Source: Henricia sp. BOLD:AAB3569 (Eukaryota > Echinodermata > Asteroidea > Spinulosida > Echinasteridae). Taken from it: a stretch of DNA of 64,000 nt. The stretch lies in the NCBI GenBank assembly GCA_037783545.1, contig JBBELK010000534.1:930001-994000 (forward strand), in the 5' to 3' direction. Below are positions 23,092 to 35,586 of the stretch, piece by piece. Position 1 is the stretch's first letter; the number at the start of each line of letters is the position of its first letter. A model generated the notes under the pieces. That model worked only from the letters and a program-made list of their open reading frames with translations. It did no database searches and was not told the origin of the DNA. The position numbers were made by a program, and so were the translations under genes.

Positions 23092-24187
23092 AAAGCAATT
23101 GTTTCGTTTTACGAAGCGCGAATTTGTTTACATGAACCACGTCGTTGGATCTGCCACTTTGACAAAAATATATATTGTTTTCATCCTGAGCGAAACTTAT
23201 AAATAGCTCTTACTTGATGCAGCTTTCCTCCTTCGGGCAAAACCAAGAACAAAGATGTTGACATTATTAGACTAAAGTTGCACAAAAACCGTCCTAGATC
23301 TTTTTACCCTAACGCAGATTAAGAAGCTTATACGCCCGCGCAGTGACATTTTGGGAGAAAAGAACGTGTTTATGATTTGGATTTTGCAAGCCTAAACATT
23401 TCCACTGGTAAAGTGCAAACCTGGTTTTGTTTGGACAAAAAGGAAAATCCATGATTTGGGTAGCGCGCTGTGGGCTCTGTTGCTAGAAATATAAGCACTG
23501 AGCCCTTTGGCCGTAAATTTGACGCACGTCGCTTTGAGTGTGGAGGGAATTTTGAGTGAAATGACAAACAAAAAATCACAGATTCAGCTTGGGCAGAAAA
23601 TGTTTTGTGATTGTGATTTTCAGTGCGTCGTTTTTCTCCAAATCCCTTTTTAAAGTGAAGCGCGGCAAATTTACCCGCAAAAAGGCTGTTTGTGAAATGT
23701 GAATCCACCATGGGGGCTGCTTGGATTAACCCGTCGAGCAGCCAAGGTACTGTTTTCCCAGTACAAAGTTGCGGTTTTTGTAGTAATTACTAAAACAAAA
23801 TATTGGCCGAAAAGCTCTAACCCTAGGTATTCCTCCATCAACCCTTTAAGTTTGAGCCTGTGCAGTCACCTTTAATCCGGGGTTCACCCTTCGGCCACAG
23901 CAAACTGCAGAAGGCAGGGAATTCCCATTGAACTGTGTACAAAACTTGAACCCTTTGTGATGCCGCACAGGCAATCACTCATGCTTTCTCAGCCCCGTTT
24001 GCAAACAACAGCTGTGTCAGATGAGTCCGACGTCCATTTTAGACGATGCAGGGGATCTCCATTCAACATTTCCACACCATTAGACTGGTGTTTCGTCCAC
24101 CGAAGAAAGTCATATAGGCCCACGCGTAAAACAAACACTGTTCAAACCAGTCGCAACGATCAACCGCGCGTGTGGCTATTGGGAAAG

Positions 24188-24779
24188 CATCCTCTTGCAA
24201 CAGTGCCCCTTTAACGCACTCCCTAACTCCTGCGTACAGTGGCCCTGTTGAAAAAGGCCCCATTTGGCGGTGGGACTAGCGACAGAAATCTTGTCGCCTC
24301 TGCTGGACCAATCAGGACGCTTGCAGTGCATTGTAGCACGATTGCAGGCATTCAAATGTAACGCGCGCAGATTGTAAACACCGTGCATGCATGTGATACA
24401 TGTACTCGGTAATGCTGGCCGTTGTCCGCGTCGGCGATTGGCTGCTATTTAAAGCATACTGGGGAATCCGTTCCATTACATTCGTCAGCATGCATCCCTG
24501 TTATTAATTTGAAAAACTGCGGAGTAAATAAGGTTCGTCGTTTGAAAGTTTGGTAGGAATGGGACAGTCATAAGGAACGGAACCCAATACAATTTCTGGA
24601 AAGTATAGAAATTGTTTCTTTTCGGCATAACGTGACCGAATTGATTAAATTACATCAAAATGACTCGGGCGTGAGTTGGCTCAAGACAACAACCGGCTCG
24701 CTCCACAGATTTGCGTGTATTTCCTCAGGGTATTGTCACGTCGCTTCGCATAGTGGAAATTCCCTGAGATCTCAGGATG
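24188..24779 (+). mobile_element. 592-bp mobile element with 9-bp target duplication, copy 1
   Basis: It begins CATCCTCTTGCAACAGTGCC and ends CCTGAGATCTCAGGATG. The outermost six bases are inverted (CATCCT and AGGATG). TTGGGAAAG stands immediately on both sides (24179-24187 and 24780-24788). The second copy at 26751 is nearly identical but has a different 9-mer duplicated, so both are true insertions. The inside holds GGCGATTGGCTGCTATTTAA, resembling a CCAAT box and TATA-like motif, but no protein frame. A 9-bp duplication suits Mutator-like or Merlin-like transposases; this is inference. Confidence 0.9.
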
Positions 24780-25589
24780 TTGGGAAAGCTGCTCGGAGTG
24801 TTAAGTACGGACAGACTTACAGGGCATTTAATTTGGTAATGGAGTACTAAAGTCGTAACGATCGATGGTCGCAGATATTGATTTAGTTTTTCATACTTTA
24901 TGAAAAAGGCATGAGATAAAAACAGATCACAACCTTTTTTTCTTCCTTGCTTTTCTTAATGCGATACCAAAAACCACCAAAGAAATTAACAAACAATGTA
25001 CATAAGCTGCAAAAATGGGCTGCAAAAGCGGCTGTTTTCTGTTCATTATCACACCACAAAGAAGTATTTAATTCAACCCAGCCCAACCGTCAATTTGCAA
25101 CAGGAAATGGTCGTCGTGATGTCACAGCTACGACTGTTGCATGCATGCCTGAAAAGCTCATACTGGCCTGGCTAAACGGTGACCTGTTCTTGACAATTTT
25201 TAACCATTATCGTCTTAATATGTGTGCCTTTTGTCCCGCACAACCAAAGAGCAATTTTCCCACTAAATATGAAAGTCACGTACGCCCCGTCGCACTCACG
25301 GAAGAGCAAAGACGCATGCGCAGACACTCGATAAGGCTTGTTTCGATACAAGGACTTTTGACATTTTGCCAGGCAAAATGGGTACGGGAGAAATCTTTCC
25401 TCGCGCTCTTACCCCTCCAGAGAAATCATCAGAATTCTCCCCAATTCCCTCCCACCGGTATTTAAATGGCCTCTGGCAAAGACAGCTCGTGTACTGGATT
25501 AGTCCAATCACGCATGAACACGAAAGTCGTTTTCGGAGATCGAAACAATAAACTTAATTTACTTCACGAGTTTGACAAGGAAAACCCGA

Positions 25590-25757
25590 CTAAAGCAGGC
25601 CTCCCACTGTGCGATATTTGCCACGAATTTCATACGAATTGGTACGATTAGGTACGATTGGGTACGATTGTGTGTAGAGTCTATGGACAGTCTCTGGTAA
25701 TCGTACCAATTCGTAGGAATTTCGTAGCAAAAATCGCACAGTGGGAGGCCTGCTTAA
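25590..25757. repeat. MITE family B, copy 3, inside family E
   Basis: It begins CTAAAGCAGGCCTCCCACTG and ends CAGTGGGAGGCCTGCTTAA. Family E sequence (GACAAGGAAAACCCGACT) leads into it and resumes with GATAGCAGTGGTAACAAAG, so this palindrome jumped into an existing family E copy at a TTAA-like site. Confidence 0.85.
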
Positions 25758-25926
25758 AGGTCTCGATAGCAGTGGTAACAAAGACATAATTTTTTTCGTG
25801 TAAAATCGTACCTTTGTGGGAGAAATTGCCAACTGAAGGTGCTTTAAAAAATGTCTGCAGACCATTTTTTTTTAAACGTGCATGGTTTTGATGTGTCTGA
25901 TATTTCTCCAAGGCAGTTTATCAATT

Positions 25927-26396
25927 TTAAAAAGGTAGAATACATGATTGGTATCTCGAAGAATCAGAAATGTTCACAGATTTACACATAACTTACACAA
26001 TATAAACACGATGACGGCAGAAAACTTCCCCTGAAATGGTTTTGTCTGAAGTGCTATAGTCTTTGAGAAATGAGCAAAACAATTATTTTTCGTCTCGCGA
26101 GACGTTAATTCATTTCCTTAAAAAACACTTCGCCCTGGACCACTTTGTCCTGGATCACAAGTTCGCCCTGGACCACTTCGCCCTGAAGCATTCACCATAC
26201 CCAAGGGCCATTTCGCCTCAAAACCACTTCGTCTAAACACTACCTCGCCCAAAAGTGACTGTAAACCATTTTATTTTGTACGGAGCTGATTTTTGCTCAG
26301 GTTGGTTTTAATCATGCATACCTTCAATCACATAGGGGGATACAACTATTTAATTAACTAATTGTAACGGTTTACCAAGCAATGTACTACCTTTAA
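25927..26396 (+). repeat. MITE family C, copy 3
   Basis: It starts TTAAAAAGGTAGAATACATG and ends ATGTACTACCTTTAA. The core units (CACTTCGCCCTGGACCACTT) differ from those of the other copies, which shows that the internal array evolves by copy-number and unit changes. Confidence 0.8.
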
Positions 26397-26750
26397 CAGT
26401 ATACTCGTACTGTTCCCGGAATTCGTTAAAAACAGTTTCATGTGCAAATAATGTAAGATGCCTTTAATTCACACATTTTATGCCACAGGAGAGTACCAGC
26501 ACTTAGTGACATGTAAAAGCCAGCTTATATAGTTAAAATCTCTCCCAGCCTTGGGAACCGCTAATCCTTTCGATTCCCCCTACACAGCTAGCTGCATATT
26601 TTATGAAAACATGAAAGTAACTGTACAATATTTATATTGGTGCCACGAATACATTCTTTCAGCACAATAGGTAAGCTTAGATGCATTTGATTTTCGGCAG
26701 AATAATTGTGCCCGTCTAGTCTATATATACTAGTCCGGCTCATCCATGGT

Positions 26751-27326
26751 CATCCTCTTGCAACAGTGCCCCTTTAACGCACTCCCCAACTCCTGCGTAC
26801 AGTGGCCCTGTTGAAAAAGGCCCCATTTGGCGGTGAGACTAGCGACAGAAATCTTGTCGCCTCTGCTGGACCATCAGGACGCTTGCAGTGCATTTCAGTA
26901 CGATTGCAGGCATTCAAATGTAACGCGCGCAGATTGTAAACACCGTGCACGCATGTGATACATGTACTCGGTAATGCTGGCCGTTGTCCGCGTCGGCGAT
27001 TGGCTGCTATTTAAAGCATACTGGGGAATCCGTTCCATTACATTCGTCAGCATGCATCCCTGTTATTAATTTGAAAAACTGCGGAGTAAATAAGGTTCGT
27101 CGTTTGAAAGTTTGGTAGGAATGGGACAGTCATAAGGAACGGAACCCAATACATTTTCTGGAAAGTATAGAAATTGTTTCTTTTTGGCATAACATGACCA
27201 TCAAAATGACTCGGGCGTGAGTTGGCTCAAGACAACAGCCGGCTCGCTCCACAGATTTGCGTGTATTTCCTCAGGGTATTGTCACGTCGCTTTGCAGAGT
27301 AGAAATTTCCCTGAGATCTCAGGATG
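26751..27326 (+). mobile_element. 576-bp mobile element with 9-bp target duplication, copy 2
   Basis: This has the same ends as the element at 24188, here flanked by ATCCATGGT at 26742-26750 and again at 27327-27335. It differs from copy 1 by scattered substitutions and by loss of about 17 bp before ATCAAAATGACTCGGGCG. The close match means recent or still-possible movement. No coding frame is visible, so it would need an enzyme supplied elsewhere. Confidence 0.9.
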
Positions 27327-28686
27327 ATCCATGGTGCGTGTACCATTGAGCAAGGTACTTTGTCACGCATTGCTTCTCTCCAAATGGACTGTGCTTGCAC
27401 TGTACTGGGGAAGTAAACTGCAGACCCGAAGATAAGCGCCCGCAGCAAAGCGCGGAAACCGCGCTAGTCCCTTTCTTTAATTAGTATATACGACATTAAA
27501 AACTCAACGATACTTTCAAATTTCAACATATAATTTTTGAGATCAGCAAAGGAAAACGTAAAAATCAGTGCTCAATTTTACAGAACTTTTCCAGTTTTGA
27601 CATCCAGTTTCAACATCGAAAAATCGCCTGCTTTAAAAAAAAAAAATCTGCAGTTTTACCATTCATTTAACACAAAAACCATGTATGGATTTTTAAGGTT
27701 TTCTGAAGTATTACTGCATCTTCCAGGCCAGTAGTTTATCAACATGCAAAATCCAATGTTGTAATCTATCTGTATGTATACTGTAGCAGAAAACGGGTAT
27801 TATCAAATGACATTCTCTTGTTAGCGTGCCGCTGAAGCAGAACGTGCCTGCTTATACGGATTATAATGGGGGGAAAATGCGCTTATACTTGACACCGCCC
27901 ACGGGGTAAATTATATAATGCTTTTAAAATGACATTTGCCCAACACAAAGTGCAGACAATAGTTTCCATGCTGCATGCAAAGCCATGAAAGTTTTGTGAG
28001 AATGAGGTTTTGGATATCAACGGACAGATGGCTTAGTTCCCACTGGGACCTTTATTCCCTCATTTTAAACGTGTTGTGGGTATAATGTTTCACTTGCAAT
28101 AATAGAGCACGTTCGGTTAATGGCTATAATTAACTGCGGAGGAAGAATTAAAGGGCATTTTGTCACCATACATAGCGCGAAGAGTTTCTGTCGGAGAGGG
28201 CATTTTCCGCAGTGTGGTCGTTCCACAAACATTTATATTTGATTTAAAAACATAACCGATTTAGATGTTAAAGTATATATTCTGGAAGCAGAGTAGAGTT
28301 GTATAACGGCTATAAGTTTGGTGTCGACTTTTTTTTCACATGATGCACGTCGAAAGTTGCTTTTTCCGCGTCAATCTTTTGGTGGCGCCTCTATTATGGA
28401 TCGCCGCAGAGCCGTATAGACCTTTTACACGGGCGGCCATGACAGGGAGCAGTCATATTGTCATCGCGTGTCAAGCTCGAGTATTGATTGCTTTCCGGTG
28501 ACGTCACCCCTTCCATCCACCATTTTGGTGGGCATTTTTCATGACCCACGTGGCTCGAGTAATAACCGGCAAAAAGAGCAAGAAAAGCGCATTGGTTGCA
28601 ATTACCTCTGTTGCTTGAACTAGCTTTATGTTGTTGCGCCATGGCTGTTGTACCGAGAAAGATAAAAACGCATTTCTTCAGTCCAA

Positions 28687-28860
28687 TGAAATTGGAAACT
28701 TGCTCAGATTTTTCCAGAAAATGGATTTCGTCCTAACCTAACAATCATATAAAATACCTCCCCAAAAACTATCCATGCAAAAAAAAAACACAGGAAATTT
28801 GCAATCTCCAATTTGGATGTGGAAGCAAAACGTTTGGTGTAATCACTGCACCTTTCACTG
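28687..28860 (+). repeat. MITE family D fragment, copy 7
   Basis: It runs from CTTGCTCAGATTTTTCCAG through CCTAACAATCATATAAAATA to GTGTAATCACTGCAC, where the family sequence stops abruptly. Further fragments lie at 29395-29580 and 30225-30375. Confidence 0.65.
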
Positions 28861-30008
28861 GTGGGTTCCTAAAGTGACATGCACAAACAGCGCCCTCTTC
28901 TTGCAGAGAAAGACACGAAAAGATTAAGTGGAGAGAGAGATAAAGACACCGGGAATAAAATATTGATCGGTACCCTTAATTCATCGCCCTAATCCCCCTT
29001 GGGACTTACCGCGAAAGGCCGTATTTGTTCGGCGAGCTTTAGCGTTTGATTCTCCGCTCACGAGTCCGTGATCTTTCTCGGTCCGCGGAATTACGTTGCG
29101 CAAAAATAGTCAATAAAAATGCATATATTTACATAGAAAATTTGAAAAAGGTTTTGTCACTACACGACGTAAATAGTATGCAAACATAATTTTATTGCAT
29201 ATAAGCAGTAGAGAACTGGTATTTATACGTTTACCAATTTTACTTATTTTGTTGCAGTCCGGTATTTTTAATTAAAGAAATATGGTAATGTAAAATTACA
29301 TATTCATGAGAAAAAAACTCATGTCATGACACCAACAATAATAAAATTCCAATATACTTGTGTACAAAAAGGTTGGTGAATTTGCACTGGTTAAAGGAGT
29401 CTGTCCAGATCACCGTTTTTTTGACTCCCTGATGTTGAGATTTTGATACCATATAATTTATTATAATGTTTTTATTGCCATTCTGAAATTTCGCACTCTC
29501 AATCCTGCTCAATCCGTATATTTTCAATGATATCGTAAAAAAACACCAATATTTTGTTAAACTAATTTAACCAAGGCCCTGTATATGATCTGTTTTTGAG
29601 CGATTATGCGAATAAAACCATTATAAATCAAAAGAAAGACATCAACAAATTTCAGCTTTGTCAAATGTACCACGTTTAAAAAAAACCATGAAAATCCATA
29701 TGCGTTTTCTTGGTCTTGGCGGGGTGTTTCAAATACTCGTTCTCAGTTGATCGGATACTATGTGGCTTGCGTCATGCACTCTGTGGCGCACATCATATAG
29801 GCTACTGCGTGTGCGCGCGATCCATAAAAATGCATCGCGTTGGAACACGCACACGCAGTACACAGCGCCCATGCATTTTGGACCGCGTAGATGCGAACCA
29901 AAAATAAGTAAATCGTTTGCAAACGATATAAATAATTTCATCTTTACGGATTATTTTCTGGTAAAATTATATCATTTTGAGCGGAAACCTTTAATTGGGT
30001 AGTTGCTA

Positions 30009-30151
30009 TTAAAGGCACAGGCTCGTTAGCAATGCGCGCCCGCCAAATGTGTGCCACGCAATACGCAGCTAGCTCCATAGCAAAGGCATGGAGCTGCGTG
30101 TTTCGAGCACGAATTTGGCGGGCGCGCATTGCTGACGAGCCTTGCCTTTAA
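30009..30151. repeat. MITE family A, copy 3
   Basis: TTAA-ended palindrome with CGCGCCCGCCAAATGTGTGC in the left arm and CACGAATTTGGCGGGCGCGC in the right, around a loop with TAGCAAAGGCATGG. Confidence 0.85.
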
Positions 30152-31202
30152 TTCAATCTTTACTTTCAAAACCTTTCTCCTGTAAACTCTTCGATTACTT
30201 TTTGGGGTCATTGCAAATGATACACTGGCCTTTAAGCAGTGCAGTGAGTACACCAACCATTTTTGCTTCCCCGTCCAAATTGGAGACTGCAAATTTCTTG
30301 TTTTCTTCCTATGGATAGTATTTTTGGGATCGAAATCCATTTGTCTGGAAAACATCCGAACAAGGTCCATTAACAGTATCAATTTAACAAAGTTTGTTTA
30401 TATATCTTTTAAATATGAATTTATTTTTAGCGGTTTTTAAACGTTCGAGGGAAAGAATTCCACAACATAAGCCTCTCACGTTTCATTGTTTTTTCTGTAC
30501 CAAGGAAGTGTGTGTGAACAGAGATGAAAATTGACTGTTAAAATCAGTGTGAATATTTCTACTTTCACGCAATAAATAATGACAAATTTACCCTCCGCAA
30601 TTTCACGCTTTACGTCACCATAAGCCACCATAAAATTCGACCCGAGTAATCCAACGGACTCCGCTAGTATTTTGAGTACATCAGCCGCCGCAGTAACGCA
30701 ATCAAATGTCACCCTTCGTTACCATGGCGACGTAGGCGTCAATCTATACCGTCTGCCTTTGAATTGTTAATGACGTGCATGCAGTCGCGGATTTTTTTTT
30801 TCCTCGTGCGCGCGCTCAGATTATTTTCATATAGGCCTATGCCGCCAATTTGTTCCCCTCTTGGGCCCCGGACCTGCCTGAAACATGCGAAGTCCCTCGC
30901 TTTCTTGTTTTCTTTTATATACAGTTGGATTATGCAGGATTTTTTTTCCATCTTCAATTTCGTCGCCATTTTATGTTTTGGCACGCGTCCCTTAAAGGCA
31001 GATTATGATTGGAAAACTGTTACAGACGGCGTTATCGCCATGTTTGATCGAGGAGTTGTATGATAAAAACCAACCTGTGTGTAAGTCAGCTCAGTACCTC
31101 ATCTACGTTCCGAGAAAACAATGAAAAACTGTGTACCGAAGGCACCGTTCTATATAGATTGATTCACTGGCTATACTGAATGCCACGGTATATGGCCTAT
31201 AT

Positions 31203-31746
31203 ACTACTTTTAATCTTGAATAACCTTGTAATTTTCCAACGGATTTAAACCAAAATTTCACATCATGTAAACAAGACCTGACAAATTTAACCGAGTGAGT
31301 TTCATCAGTTTTGTCCAAGAGGGTGAGATTTAATGGCCATACGAAATAAAACCTAAATTTCAGAATTTACCACTTTCGACTTGGCATCCGCCATTTTCAA
31401 GTAAACTGTCTATGTCCAAGGTCCCTTTGCACCTCCTGATGAAATGCTCGGAGCGATCAAGATGGTTTGCAGTAACATTTTGAGTGATCCTGCCTTTCTT
31501 CATAAGCTTTCGGCTGCAGCACACATTCCACCACTCTCCAGCGATGTACTGAGTTTGAAGGAGGCGAAATCGAAAGTGGCGAAATCTAAAATTGACTTTT
31601 TTTTCGTATGGCCATCAAATCTCACCCTCTTGGACAAAACTTATAAAACTCACTCAGTTAAATTGGTAAGGCCTTGTTTACATGATGTGAAACTTTGGTT
31701 TTAATCCGTTGGAAAATAACAAGGTTATTCAAGATTAAAAGTAGGA
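31203..31746. repeat. foldback element with arms of about 190 bp
   Basis: The left arm TACTTTTAATCTTGAATAAC through ACATCATGTAAACAAG and GGGTGAGATTTAATGGCCAT is matched inverted on the right, ending GATTAAAAGTAGGAC. The loop of about 160 bp has no coding content. Confidence 0.8.
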
Positions 31747-32544
31747 CAGGTTTTTTTTTACACGTATAGTTCGTTCATGTGAGGGAGAAAATGGGTATAT
31801 GAGGGTGTAGTGAATTAAGGCGTTGTGCGTTTGATTAGCTCATGAGTGCCTAACATGCATGCTCCCCATGGAGTTGAGACGCTTTAATGGAATGATAATA
31901 TGCCTAATTGAGCACAGTGACCAGGGGTCACAATGTCAGCACCCTAGGACCTTGCTTGGTGGATTTCTGCACGACATATATTAAAAATGGCTAATCATTA
32001 TTTCTGTGCATGCCACATCCCTCGTGGACAACGTGACAAACTGCACACTTCACATGTAGGCCTACTCAGTTTAATAATATTCAGCACACGATCTTTCACT
32101 GTGTGCCGCGCCGCGCCGAGCCGCTGTTTCCAAATTCAGTGGTGTTCAAAGCGGCTAGATTTCAATTCTTTCCAACACCTTGACATCTTTCTTAATATTT
32201 AAAGGGCCACTTATCACTTGCTATGACCCAAAATCATTCTTTAGGCCTAAGTTTAAAATTTCAAACAACAAATTGGCCAAAACCAGCACCTCCCCCCCAA
32301 CAAAACTCGTTAAACCGGAAGATAAATTTGGTTGCAAACTGTCCAATGCAGTCATACCGCCTGAGATTTTTTTTAATGAGAAAACGATAATAAAAAATGG
32401 ATATAAATGCGTGTGCACATGTATTTTTTTCTTTTTACAGTCGCGCCCTCATGTGAACAAAACTTGGCCCCTAACTAACTATAGGTAATATAGACTGGTA
32501 TATAATCACTGGATGAAGTATGCAATAGCAGTTGGCTATACGAG

Positions 32545-32682
32545 AATTGAAGCCATGCGCCGGCCGCCATTGTACTCCACGAACAATGCTTGACCTAGAC
32601 TGCGATCGCATGTAGACTATAGTGACCAGTCTAGGCAAGGCAGTGCCATTGAGGAGTGCAATGGCGGACGGTGGCTTCAATT
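32545..32682. repeat. hairpin element
   Basis: ATTGAAGCCATGCGCCGGCC on the left and ACGGTGGCTTCAAT on the right pair, as do GACCTAGACTG and CAGTCTAGGC-type inner parts. It is a short foldback of about 140 bp. Confidence 0.65.
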
Positions 32683-32789
32683 TTAGACGTCGTTGCTGCA
32701 TCCAGTGATTATATATCGATGGTATATGGCTCAATTTTCGTCCAGTAGCATATATAGCCAGAGAACCAGCCTAAATAAACGATGACGTC

Positions 32790-33105
32790 ACAACAAACTA
32801 AAACATGCCCGGAATTATGCGCACGCATCATGTTTTACATAGGCAGCCGAAGTGTGACGTATCCATGGTAATTGGCTCTAAACTGTATGGTTGTCGAAAA
32901 AAGTACCATTGCAAAAGCACAGGGACACGGTTAAGTGATTTTTAGTGTAGACCCATTGCTTAGGCGACTAACAAAAGATGACGTATTCACTTCGGCAGTC
33001 TATTTGGTTCAGGAATGAGGTCGCGTATCAAAATCTTCCTTGAATTTTGTGACATTTGGCCTCATTACCAAACCAAATTTATGCAAAACAGGATGCGCGC
33101 GCATG
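32790..33105. repeat. family G copy interrupted by family H
   Basis: Family G sequence (ACATGCCCGGAATTATGCGC, then CCAAACCAAATTTATGCAAA) is split by a family H element at about 32842-33003 whose own ends are GGCAGCCGAAGTG and CACTTCGGCAGTC. The nesting shows G arrived before H. Confidence 0.7.
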
Positions 33106-34734
33106 TAACAGATCAAGTGCGCTTCGCACAATTTCTTGAAAACAGACAGTTTTTCATTGTTTTCTCGAAACGTATGAGGCACTGAGCTGATTATTATATA
33201 GTTTTTTTTATCATACTCGTACAAAAAATAAGGATTTGCAGTTCTGTAATTTATCTTTAAAGGACGTGTGAAATATGGTTTTTATTAAAAAAATAATAGT
33301 AGATAGTGTGTTTTACACATTTCGGTCATTTTCAGAAAATTTGATTGTTCCGTTTTGGTGTAATTGCAAGTTTTCTATTTTTATACTAATGAGAATTTCC
33401 ATATTCATGAGCAAATCCGTGATGCCATCTCAGGACAACAGAGGAAATCTCCATTGAATTGTGTACAAATGTTTTTGTCATTTTCAGTGACTTCTTGGTG
33501 TTATGATCTGTAACAGTTTACTGAGTTTGTTTAGTATGTCATTTGCAACAATCCCAACAAGTTTGTTTGGGTCAGAAATGGATCAGTGGGCTACTGCTAC
33601 TCTTTGAAATGTAATGTTCTTTCTTTGTTGTTAAACTGTGGGTTCCCTCCATAACAAGCATTAAACAGCGCCCTCATCTGTCAAGAACATTTTCAAGTAG
33701 AGAAAAAGTCACTTCTTTCTGAAATGAAAACAAATTTCAGTTTGCCCCTTTGTCTGCAACACTTTGATCTTCTGATTCGTGTATAAAAACAAATGGTTGA
33801 TAATTTTCACTTTACTAAACCTTTAAATCATTATACATGTACATGTAATGGCAAAATAATGCAATGGCAAAAAAATTTAGTATTATACGGCTGATGTCGG
33901 TTTCGTTGGCACAAACATTTATTCCCAGTGGATATATGATTGTAATTTGGCTAGAAACAGCGTGACAGCGATTGCAAAGGCATTTGTGAACAGATTAAGC
34001 ATAAATAAACGGGGTCATTTACGCGAGGGAAAAATCTCCCCTTGCTAAGTGACATATTCTCTGTAGTGAATAATTGGTGAAATTATTTCCAACTTCCCGA
34101 GTCGGGTTAAATTACTAGTTTCACATTTCAACACGCATTAGTCACTATCCTCTGCAAACTCAACATACAATTGAACCCGTGGGGACATTACAAATTGAGA
34201 TAGATGTTTAGAGTGATTTGATGAATTCAGAATTTGTCATTCGGTTCAATATTTAGCCTTGTGGCAGTTGGGGGCAAGATTTTAACGGGCATAATGACTG
34301 GAGTTACCGGGACGCCAACCGAGTAAATAGCCCGGCGTGGACGGGGTTTCTGGCCTGTGATATCCCACGTACGTCATCGGGCGGCTCCGCGCGGTCCGTA
34401 CGCCGAATGCCAAGGACTCTATTATTCCGGGGGCGACTGTGCCTGCAGTTCAAAAATGAAATTATTGACTATTTGATTGTCATTACTGACGGCGAAAGAT
34501 GGGTTCCCGTGGGGTGGGGAGACTTAACCCGAGGGGGAGAGGGGGAAAAGGATTACAGTTGACTTCAAAGACACCCTATACCTTTTCTTAAGCATGTTTT
34601 TTTTTTTTGGGGGGGGGGGCGCTTTTCAAAATTACAAAATTGTATTCTTCCAAAAAACGAAACGCAGTTTGACAAAAATATTAATTCTTGATCAGAACAA
34701 AAGTTTGTTGAATATACAGTTAACTTGTGGATAA

Positions 34735-35055
34735 CAAGGCTCTGATCGAACAATCACTTTGGAATCACTTTCAAGACTGTTCTACTTCAGTGATTTCCTT
34801 CAGGTCAACAGAGGATCCGTTTGAAAAAAAAGAGTGATTCTCACAGAAATGAAATGTGACATTTCTGGGGAAAATCCTGCATTTAAGGGCTCTCAGAAAA
34901 CAAATTTGGTTGGCCGGGTTTTTAACCTAATTGAACCTGTATGGGATGGGCTGACAACTGGATCCGCGTCTGCCAATAAGCCCAGGGAGGCACTTTAAGC
35001 AGAGTGGCGCACCCTGCATCAGCGGCTCTTACGGAGGTTGGTACATCATGCAGTC
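34735..35055 (+). repeat. degenerate repeat, possibly Tc1/mariner-like transposase relic
   Basis: It matches the sequence at 38235-38530 in the opposite orientation. Near its right end one frame reads AEWRTLHQRLLRRLVHHA after a stop, reminiscent of the EW-x-x-(I/L)-P-Q region near the C-terminus of Tc1/mariner transposases. The rest is too decayed to judge. Confidence 0.4.
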
Positions 35056-35274
35056 AGCCTTGTCAAGAGGTTATCGTACACGTTACTGACTGATAACATA
35101 AAATTATCTCAGCCTCTTCGAACCTTGATTTATTTCAAAGTTATCAACTACCGTTTGAAAAATTAAAATTACAGTTTGCATTGACTTCGAATTTATACCA
35201 AATCAAAGTGCGCCCTCATCTGCCCCCTTATGTTCGCCATAAAAAATACTAATACAGTGAAACTTGTAATATAG

Positions 35275-35276
<2 letters not shown>

Positions 35277-35310
<34 letters not shown>

Positions 35311-35586
35311 ATATTTTATGGCATCTTCGGCAACTAAGGTCCTCTATGCCATCAACTATACAGTTTTAGCCTTAACTATACTTTATTATCAACTTGAGAT
35401 GACGAAGAAGGAGTTGCAGTTTTAGAAGTGGGAGGAAAACCCCCAGATAAATCCCCGGGTGAAAACCCACGCGGTCAAGTAGGGACTGCAAACCCAATCC
35501 ACATACACACCCCGGAATCGAACCCGAGACGCCAGGGGTGAAAGGCGGGGAAAGAACCACTATACGCCGACCCGACCGCCCATTTT
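35277..35586 (-). repeat. tRNA-derived SINE (type 2) with 8-bp target duplication
   Basis: On the minus strand a tRNA-like head (GGGTTCGATTCCGGGGTGTG) is followed by a body with GGGGGTTTTCCTCCCACTTC and CTGCAACTCCTTCTTCG, ending in a (CAA)n tail, seen here as (TTG)n at about 35277-35310. ATATAGTG stands on both sides (35269-35276 and 35587-35594). It inserted in a GTGGCCACTATAA-type repeat. Confidence 0.85.

Noticed and set aside
23370-23711. 113-codon minus-strand open frame
   Set aside because: Composition is low in hydrophobic core and shows no motif; no start context or splice support. Treated as chance.
23710-23750. short plus-strand ATG exon candidate in a perfect CCACCATGG context with donor CCAAG/GTACTG
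   Set aside because: It has the phase needed for the missing first synaptotagmin exon, but it lies downstream of the exon it would have to precede. No partner exon is seen.
28600-28642. short minus-strand ATG exon (MAQQHKASSSNR) with donor CAGAG/GTAATT
   Set aside because: Start and donor look good, but 13 codons without a partner exon are not enough to call a gene.
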